Shown here: positions 58,930 through 64,000 of the stretch, piece after piece
How the letters are laid out: each line of letters starts with the position of its first letter
Position numbering within the stretch: position 1 is the stretch's first letter
Assembly (NCBI RefSeq): GCF_042658845.1
Contig: NZ_JBHSRI010000007.1
Location: 124,001 to 188,000, forward strand
Direction of reading: 5' to 3'
From: Paenisporosarcina macmurdoensis
Lineage (GTDB): Bacteria > Bacillota > Bacilli > Bacillales_A > Planococcaceae
Length of the DNA stretch: 64,000 nucleotides
Made by a program: the position numbers and the translations under genes
The notes under the pieces: model-generated
Database searches by the model: none
Seen by the model: only the letters and a program-made list of their open reading frames with translations
What the model was told of the DNA's origin: nothing

Positions 58930-60153
58930 TTGAGTCGTATCGTCATGAAATTTGGAGGAACATCAGTCGGCAACACGGAGCGCATTCGAAACGTCGCAAA
59001 ACGCATCATTGGCGAAACAGCGAAAGGCCATGAAATTGTTGTGGTGGTCTCTGCAATGGGCAAAACCACGGATGAATTGGTTCGTTTAGCGCAAGATTTA
59101 TCGGCAGAACCTTCAAAACGTGAAATGGATATGTTGTTATCAACAGGAGAACAAGTAACGATTTCCTTACTAACGATGGCGCTTCAACATATGGGTCAAG
59201 ATGCGGTATCATTCACGGGGTGGCAAGCAGGAATAGGTACAGAAGCGGTTCATCGCAATGCACGAATCGAGCATATCGATACCGTTCGCATTGAACAGGC
59301 TTTGACGTTAGGTCAAGTCGTAGTGGTTGCTGGATTCCAAGGTATGGATGCGTATGGAGAAATCACGACACTTGGTCGTGGAGGGTCTGATACAACGGCT
59401 GTTGCCATAGCTGCCTCTATTCATGCAGACCAATGTGATATTTACACAGATGTCGATGGTATTTATACGTCAGATCCACGTTATGTAGATGGTGCGCGGA
59501 AATTGCAGGAGTTATCGTATGATGAAATGTTGGAGCTGGCAAATTTAGGTGCGGGTGTATTGCATCCACGTGCTGTCGAATTTGCAAAAAACTATTCCTT
59601 ACCACTAAGTGTTCGATCTAGTATAAGCGAAGAAACAGGTACCATATTATTGGAGGAACCAACCATGGAGAAAAACTTAATTGTGCGCGGTGTCGCATTT
59701 GAACCTGAGATTGTTCGTATAACGGTAGCATATCAAGTACCGTTTAACGGCTCACTTGCGAAAATTTTCACGACGCTAGCTAAACATCATGTCAACGTGG
59801 ATATAATTGTTCAAAGTATCATGGAAGGCATACAACCAAGTGTGTCATTTTCAATTAAAAAAGAAGATTTTGCTGAAACGGTTCAAGTGTTAGAAAGTAA
59901 TAAAGTCGAACTTGGTTACCAATCGACCAATTTCGAAGTCGGTTTAGCGAAAGTTTCAATTGTTGGATCTGGCATGGTATCAAATCCTGGTGTGGCTGCT
60001 CAAATGTTCGATCGTCTGCGCGTCGAAGGAATTCCAGTGAAGATGGTTAGTACATCAGAAATTAAAGTTTCTGTTGTTGTTCCAGAAAGTGATATGTTAA
60101 AAGCGACGAATGCCTTGCATGATGAATATGGATTAGCTGCAGTTCGAGTGTAA
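58930..60153 (+). CDS. lysC: aspartokinase II (lysine-sensitive), alpha subunit
   Basis: 407 residues from TTG 58930 with AAGGGAGA 7-8 nt upstream. The kinase domain has 'MKFGGTSVGNTERI' and 'LGRGGSDTTAVA'; two ACT domains fill the C-terminal third ('KVSIVGSGMVSNPGVAAQMF'). It phosphorylates aspartate, the first step to lysine, threonine, methionine and diaminopimelate, which is also needed for spore cortex and wall. Transcription is under the lysine riboswitch. An internal start at 59665 makes a beta subunit. The order uvrC-lysC-yslB-sdh matches B. subtilis. Confidence 0.95.
   Translation: MSRIVMKFGGTSVGNTERIRNVAKRIIGETAKGHEIVVVVSAMGKTTDELVRLAQDLSAEPSKREMDMLLSTGEQVTISLLTMALQHMGQDAVSFTGWQAGIGTEAVHRNARIEHIDTVRIEQALTLGQVVVVAGFQGMDAYGEITTLGRGGSDTTAVAIAASIHADQCDIYTDVDGIYTSDPRYVDGARKLQELSYDEMLELANLGAGVLHPRAVEFAKNYSLPLSVRSSISEETGTILLEEPTMEKNLIVRGVAFEPEIVRITVAYQVPFNGSLAKIFTTLAKHHVNVDIIVQSIMEGIQPSVSFSIKKEDFAETVQVLESNKVELGYQSTNFEVGLAKVSIVGSGMVSNPGVAAQMFDRLRVEGIPVKMVSTSEIKVSVVVPESDMLKATNALHDEYGLAAVRV
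59665..60153 (+). CDS. lysC: aspartokinase II beta subunit from an internal start
   Basis: In-frame ATG at codon 246 of lysC, 7 nt after TGGAGGA (59651-59657). The predicted 162-residue product covers only the ACT-domain part. B. subtilis aspartokinase II is known to be an alpha2-beta2 enzyme whose beta subunit arises from just such an internal start, so this is probably real. Confidence 0.75.
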   Translation: MEKNLIVRGVAFEPEIVRITVAYQVPFNGSLAKIFTTLAKHHVNVDIIVQSIMEGIQPSVSFSIKKEDFAETVQVLESNKVELGYQSTNFEVGLAKVSIVGSGMVSNPGVAAQMFDRLRVEGIPVKMVSTSEIKVSVVVPESDMLKATNALHDEYGLAAVRV

Positions 60154-60212
60154 CAAGGTTTCATGATATGATGGAAATATATAGGTCATCATCATGAGAG
60201 GCAGTGGTCGAA

Positions 60213-60584
60213 ATGAACTGGCATATCGTGGAAGATTTAATTAAAAAAGCACAACGTGATGGGAAGTTTGATAATTTGCCTGGAGCGGGGAAACCGCTAC
60301 CACCAGATGAATTTGCCCACTATCCAGAAGACATTCGGATGGTCATGCGCATCTTGAAAAACTCAGGCCATGATGCAGAAGCTCAATTTATTAAAGAAGA
60401 AATGGGCGATTTGCAACATCAAATGAAAAAATCCTTGGGTAAAGAAAAAACCGAACTCGAACAACAGTACAATGAAAAACTAACGCAAATGAACCGTCTG
60501 TTATCGAAAAAAGGGATTCAAACAAATAGTAGTGCGTTTAAACAATATCAATCTCAAATGAACGACAAATTTAAATGGGATTAA
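60213..60584 (+). CDS. DUF1992 (DnaJ-homologue-domain) protein
   Basis: 123 residues from ATG 60213, about 10 nt after AGAGGC; an upstream GTG (60204) is too close to it. 'EDLIKKAQRDGKFDNLPGAGKPL' (core GKFDNLPGAGKPL) is the DUF1992 hallmark, also found in the DNAJC28 C-terminus. The second half is a coiled coil rich in Gln, Glu and Lys. Cytoplasmic, function unknown. It lies between lysC and yslB and ends at a strong terminator. Confidence 0.85.
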   Translation: MNWHIVEDLIKKAQRDGKFDNLPGAGKPLPPDEFAHYPEDIRMVMRILKNSGHDAEAQFIKEEMGDLQHQMKKSLGKEKTELEQQYNEKLTQMNRLLSKKGIQTNSSAFKQYQSQMNDKFKWD

Positions 60585-60585
60585 C

Positions 60586-60630
60586 AAAGCTGGCGGTCAC
60601 TCCTTTTGGAAGTGACCGCCAGCTTTTTAG
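60586..60630 (+). terminator. terminator after the DUF1992 gene
   Basis: AAAGCTGGCGGTCACT (60586-60601) and AGTGACCGCCAGCTTT (60611-60626), 16 bp, followed by T's. Confidence 0.95.
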
Positions 60631-60722
60631 CGTTTATTGTTAGATTAAGAGTGTGACGTAGGAAAAAAGACGATTGACGTAGGAAAAAGCCGAATTTCTC
60701 ATGAAAAACCCTTCAATAACAT

Positions 60723-60753
60723 AAAAAAGCATGCACCTTAATATGGTGCATGC
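60723..60753 (-). terminator. terminator of yslB
   Basis: GCATGCACC (60729-60737) and GGTGCATGC (60745-60753). On the minus strand the stem is followed by TTTTTT. Confidence 0.9.
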
Positions 60754-60759
60754 CGTGTT

Positions 60760-61176
60760 CTACTGAATTTTTTCTTTTAAATCCCATTTCACATGAAATT
60801 GGACGATGTTTTTCTTTATGAATTTCTCTTCGAAGCACTCTGTCAAAAAGCCACCTAATTTTTGTTGTTGTTGCGCCAAAAAGCCTGCTTCTAGGCGGAA
60901 ACACCGTTTGTTGATTTGAAGTGCATCGGGTTCGCCAGTTAGTGTAAAGAATGCTTCATCTTTTGTAAGACGGTCGAGTGTTAATACACCCCAGCCGGCT
61001 TCTTCAAAAAAAGAAGTCGTTTCATCGATCGAAAACATCTGAAATTTTCGTGCTAAATCTTTGCCAGCCCAATATAAAATATCGTCCTCGTGTTTGCCTA
61101 AAATGGTCGATAGTACATGATCTCTAATTAATTCATAGCCAAATGTAGGTACTGTTTTTGTATCTGTTATGGTCAT
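60760..61176 (-). CDS. yslB: DUF2507 family protein (YslB-like)
   Basis: 138 residues. 'FGYELIRDHVLSTILGKHEDDILYWAGKDLARKF' (core ILYWAGKDLARKF) and 'FFEEAGWGVLTL' fit DUF2507, a V4R-like small domain. The B. subtilis gene yslB holds the same position between lysC and sdhC; here it is on the minus strand. The cellular role is not settled. GAAAGCGGGAT precedes the ATG. It is divergent from sdhCAB with a 270-bp gap. Confidence 0.85.
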   Translation of the reverse strand: MTITDTKTVPTFGYELIRDHVLSTILGKHEDDILYWAGKDLARKFQMFSIDETTSFFEEAGWGVLTLDRLTKDEAFFTLTGEPDALQINKRCFRLEAGFLAQQQQKLGGFLTECFEEKFIKKNIVQFHVKWDLKEKIQ

Positions 61177-61310
61177 TTAAATCCCGCTTTCTCACTAAAT
61201 TCACGTGAAACTTTATTAATATAAGAATTAATCATGGACAAGGTAGAAAAAAGATGCGAAACCGATAGCTATCCTGCATTTTATTGTCATATGTAATAGG
61301 CTACCTTGCC

Positions 61311-61339
61311 TTGACGCTCCCTTATGATGGGAGTACAAT
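61311..61339 (+). promoter_or_regulatory. sdhCAB promoter with palindromic spacer
   Basis: TTGACG (61311-61316) and TACAAT (61334-61339) are 17 bp apart. The spacer itself, CTCCC-TTATGAT-GGGAG (61317-61333), is an exact inverted repeat that could be an operator. Confidence 0.65.
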
Positions 61340-61449
61340 AAACATGTCATAATATTGTACCATGAAGAGATATGCAGTCAATGTTGCTTTCGTTTCATAC
61401 GAGGGTCTAACTTGTCTGTCTATTTTCAGTAATGAGGGGGGTAACAGTC

Positions 61450-62061
61450 TTGTCGAAAGATAGTGAATTTTATTTACGCCGGTTACATTCTCTACTCGGA
61501 ATTATTCCAGTAGGATTGTTCTTGGCACAGCATTTGGTTATTAACCATTTTGCAACGCAGGGACCTGAGGCATTTAACAAAGCTTCTCACTTTATGGAAA
61601 GTTTACCATTTGTTTTATTCTTGGAATGGTTTGTCATTTACCTACCTTTAATGTTCCATGCGTTCTATGGTGTGTACATAGCTTTTACAGCGAAAAACAA
61701 CCCAAAAGCCTACGGTACATTCCGTAACTGGATGTTTATTTTACAACGGATCACTGGAGTCATTCTTGTCGTATTTATTGCATGGCATATATTCGAGACA
61801 AGATTCCAAAAAGCAATTGGTGCTGATGAAGTTAACTTTGACATGATGGCTGATATTTTAGCTAATCCATTAATGTTTGTATTCTACGTAGTAGGTGTAG
61901 TATCTGCGACATTCCATTTAGCAAACGGTATTTGGTCATTCTTGATAAGCTGGGGTATTACTCAATCACCTAGGTCACAACGCATTTCAACTTTCGTGAC
62001 GATGGGTATCTTCTTAGCATTGACAGTAATCGGCATTCGTTCACTTCTTGCATTCGTGTAA
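61450..62061 (+). CDS. sdhC: succinate dehydrogenase cytochrome b558 subunit
   Basis: 203 residues from TTG 61450, about 8 nt after GAGGGGGGT. Five membrane helices carry conserved His residues that hold the two haems ('LHSLLGIIPVG', 'LAQHLVINHFAT', 'HAFYGVYIAF', 'AWHIFETRF', 'FHLANGIWSFLISWG'). It anchors SdhAB to the membrane and passes electrons to menaquinone. It is the Bacillus single-subunit type, so no sdhD is expected. sdhA follows after 52 nt. Confidence 0.95.
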   Translation: MSKDSEFYLRRLHSLLGIIPVGLFLAQHLVINHFATQGPEAFNKASHFMESLPFVLFLEWFVIYLPLMFHAFYGVYIAFTAKNNPKAYGTFRNWMFILQRITGVILVVFIAWHIFETRFQKAIGADEVNFDMMADILANPLMFVFYVVGVVSATFHLANGIWSFLISWGITQSPRSQRISTFVTMGIFLALTVIGIRSLLAFV

Positions 62062-62113
62062 TTAGTTTCTTGGAAGCGCTTGATTACTATTAAAAAGAGG
62101 AGTGAGAGAAAAC

Positions 62114-63871
62114 ATGGCAAAAAGTAAATTGATTGTTGTCGGCGGCGGTCTTGCTGGTTTAATGGCAACAATTAAAGCGGCCGAACAAGGTACGCCAGTT
62201 GAATTATTTTCTATAGTACCAGTTAAACGCTCACACTCAGTGTGTGCGCAAGGCGGGATTAACGGAGCTGTAAACACAAAAGGTGAAGGCGATTCAACAT
62301 ATAAACACTTTGACGATACAGTTTATGGTGGAGATTTCTTAGCAAATCAACCACCTGTTCAAGCAATGACAGAAGCAGCGCCTAGCATTATCCATTTATT
62401 AGATCGTATGGGCGTTATGTTTAACCGTACACCAGAAGGTTTACTTGACTTCCGTCGTTTCGGTGGAACAATGTACCATCGTACAGCATTTGCTGGTGCA
62501 ACAACTGGCCAACAATTATTGTATGCACTAGACGAACAAGTGCGTCGTTTTGAAGTAGACGGACTTGTAACGAAGTATGAAGGATGGGAATTCTTAGGTG
62601 CTATTCTTGATGACGACGGCGTTTGTCGTGGTATTATGGCACAAAGCTTAACAACAATGGAAATCCGAGCATTCCGCGGTGACGCGATCATTATGGCTAC
62701 TGGTGGCCCTGGTATCATTTTCGGGAAATCTACGAACTCTGTTATCAACACAGGCTCAGCAGCTTCAATTATCTATCAACAAGGCGGACACTATGCAAAT
62801 GGTGAATTCATTCAAATTCACCCAACAGCGATTCCTGGAGATGACAAGCTTCGCTTAATGTCTGAATCAGCTCGCGGTGAAGGTGGACGTGTTTGGACTT
62901 ACAAAGACGGTAAACCTTGGTATTTCCTTGAAGAAAAATATCCTGCTTACGGAAACTTAGTACCACGTGATATCGCTACACGTGAAATTTTTGATGTTTG
63001 TGTAAATCAAAAATTAGGCGTTAATGGCGAGAACATGGTGTACTTAGATCTTTCTCACAAAGACCCGAAAGAATTGGATATTAAACTTGGTGGTATCATT
63101 GAAATCTATGAGAAATTCATGGGCGATGATCCACGTAAAGTGCCAATGAAAATTTTCCCTGCTGTTCATTACTCAATGGGCGGACTTTGGGTAGACTATG
63201 ATCAAATGACAAACATCCCTGGTATTTTTGCTGCAGGTGAATGTGATTACTCTCAACATGGTGCAAACCGTCTTGGAGCGAACTCATTACTTTCTGCGAT
63301 TTATGCTGGTATGGTTGCTGGTCCTAACTCTGTAAATTATATGAAAAAATTAGACAAGCATGCTGAAGATATGCCTTCTACAATATTTGATGCACACATC
63401 GCTGCTGAGCAACAAAAGTGGGATGATACAATGGCATTAGATGGCACTGAAAATGCTTATGTCTTGCATAAAGAGCTTGGCGAGTGGATGACAGACAACG
63501 TAACAGTTGTTCGTTACAACGATCGTTTACAAGCTACTGATGATAAAATTCAAGAACTTCTTGAACGTTATAACAACATCAACATCAACGATACACAAAA
63601 ATGGTCGAATCAAGGCGCAACGTTTACGCGTCAGTTGAAAAACATGCTATACTTGGCTCGCGTAATTACACTGGGTGCACTTAACCGTGATGAGAGCCGT
63701 GGCGCTCATTACAAACCAGATTTCCCAGAACGTAATGACGATAAATTTATGAAAACAACGATGGCGAAGTTTGATCCTGCTACAGGTGCGCCAGTCTTCC
63801 ATTATGAAGATATCGATGTTTCTCTAATTGCACCTCGTAAACGTGACTATTCAGCGAAAGGGGATAATTAA
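62114..63871 (+). CDS. sdhA: succinate dehydrogenase flavoprotein subunit
   Basis: 585 residues from ATG 62114, with GAGGAGTGAG about 9 nt upstream. 'IVVGGGLAGLMATIKAAE' binds FAD, and His41 in 'KRSHSVCAQGGINGA' is the probable covalent FAD ligand. The active-site Arg/His segments 'HPTAIPGDDKLRLMSESARGEGG' (core HPTAIPG...ESARGEGG) and 'MGGLWVDYDQMTNIPGIFAAGE' (core MGGLWVDYDQ) are present. It oxidises succinate to fumarate at the inner face of the membrane. Nearly identical in layout to B. subtilis SdhA. Confidence 0.97.
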   Translation: MAKSKLIVVGGGLAGLMATIKAAEQGTPVELFSIVPVKRSHSVCAQGGINGAVNTKGEGDSTYKHFDDTVYGGDFLANQPPVQAMTEAAPSIIHLLDRMGVMFNRTPEGLLDFRRFGGTMYHRTAFAGATTGQQLLYALDEQVRRFEVDGLVTKYEGWEFLGAILDDDGVCRGIMAQSLTTMEIRAFRGDAIIMATGGPGIIFGKSTNSVINTGSAASIIYQQGGHYANGEFIQIHPTAIPGDDKLRLMSESARGEGGRVWTYKDGKPWYFLEEKYPAYGNLVPRDIATREIFDVCVNQKLGVNGENMVYLDLSHKDPKELDIKLGGIIEIYEKFMGDDPRKVPMKIFPAVHYSMGGLWVDYDQMTNIPGIFAAGECDYSQHGANRLGANSLLSAIYAGMVAGPNSVNYMKKLDKHAEDMPSTIFDAHIAAEQQKWDDTMALDGTENAYVLHKELGEWMTDNVTVVRYNDRLQATDDKIQELLERYNNININDTQKWSNQGATFTRQLKNMLYLARVITLGALNRDESRGAHYKPDFPERNDDKFMKTTMAKFDPATGAPVFHYEDIDVSLIAPRKRDYSAKGDN

Positions 63872-63873
63872 TA

Positions 63874-64000
63874 ATGAGTACAGCAACTGCTACTAAAACA
63901 GTCGTTCTCGAAATCCTTCGCCAGGATACAACCGATGCTACCCCTTATTGGGAAAAATTTGAGTTAAATTATCGACCAAATATGAACGTAATTTCTGCAC
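63874..64000 (+). CDS. sdhB: succinate dehydrogenase iron-sulfur subunit, 5' part
   Basis: ATG 63874, two bases after the sdhA stop, with AAAGGGGA about 9 nt upstream (inside sdhA). Only 42 codons fit in the window. The visible part 'KTVVLEILRQD' and 'PYWEKFELNYRPNMNV' fits the start of the SdhB plant-ferredoxin-like domain. Place and order confirm the call. Confidence 0.92.
   Translation, partial: MSTATATKTVVLEILRQDTTDATPYWEKFELNYRPNMNVISA

Overview
The window is chromosomal DNA of a low-GC, endospore-forming Firmicute of the Bacillales. It looks closest to Planococcaceae-type genera (Sporosarcina, Psychrobacillus, Lysinibacillus and relatives); the genus is an inference. Gene order follows the icd-to-sdh backbone known from Bacillus subtilis: icd-mdh-phoPR-polA-mutM-coaE-gapB-speD-nrdR-dnaB-dnaI-thrS-infC-rpmI-rplT-ysdABC, then sspI-ysgA-pheST-rnhC-zapA-cvpA-polX-mutS2-lcfA-fadR-fadB-etfBA-trxA-uvrC-lysC-yslB-sdhCAB. 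Spore formation is supported by sspI, a CotY/CotZ-type coat protein and two YheC/YheD-type ATP-grasp genes.

Layout. 1-2168: TCA cycle enzymes and a MaoC-like hotdog protein. 2222-6654: phosphate two-component system and HflK/HflC. A four-repeat Pho box just after phoR has no gene behind it. 7049-15843: DNA replication and repair (polA, mutM, nrdR, dnaB, dnaI) with coaE, gapB and speD. 16132-19728: an iron-type ABC transporter behind a Fur-like box. 19743-23924: thrS with a T-box, then the infC-rpmI-rplT ribosomal operon behind an L20-type leader. 23926-26517: YsdA/YsdB/YsdC-like genes, a dUTPase-like gene and an array of 42-bp repeats. 26860-32076: an accessory spore-coat-like locus. It holds a Cys/Lys/Asp/Trp-rich protein made of seven exact-length 20-residue repeats, two YheC/D ATP-grasp proteins, an amino-acid-ligase-like ATP-grasp protein and a CotY/CotZ protein. 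This is my main candidate for an undescribed system. 32237-34742: argF, a small XRE/membrane operon and sspI. 34835-39395: rRNA methylase and pheST with a T-box. 39696-42491: a MoxR/DUF58/DUF4129-like operon on the minus strand. 43505-50255: rnhC, zapA, cvpA, polX, mutS2 and small membrane proteins. 50382-55351: a fatty-acid oxidation cluster with a near-perfect FadR operator. 56290-64000: trxA, uvrC, lysC with a lysine riboswitch, a DUF1992 gene, yslB and sdhCAB (sdhB is cut by the window edge).

Regulation is unusually readable. There are two T-boxes (thrS, pheS), an L20 leader, a lysine riboswitch, a Fur-like box, a CcpN-like box on the gapB -10, a FadR palindrome, and many -35/-10 pairs with 16-17 bp spacing. 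Intergenic mobile-like repeats occur near rnhC and etfA (a GC-rich composite element with a hairpin end) and upstream of polX (a 145-bp unit with 11-bp terminal inverted repeats). No rRNA, tRNA, CRISPR array, prophage or transposase gene was seen. All calls come from reading the sequence; no database search was run.
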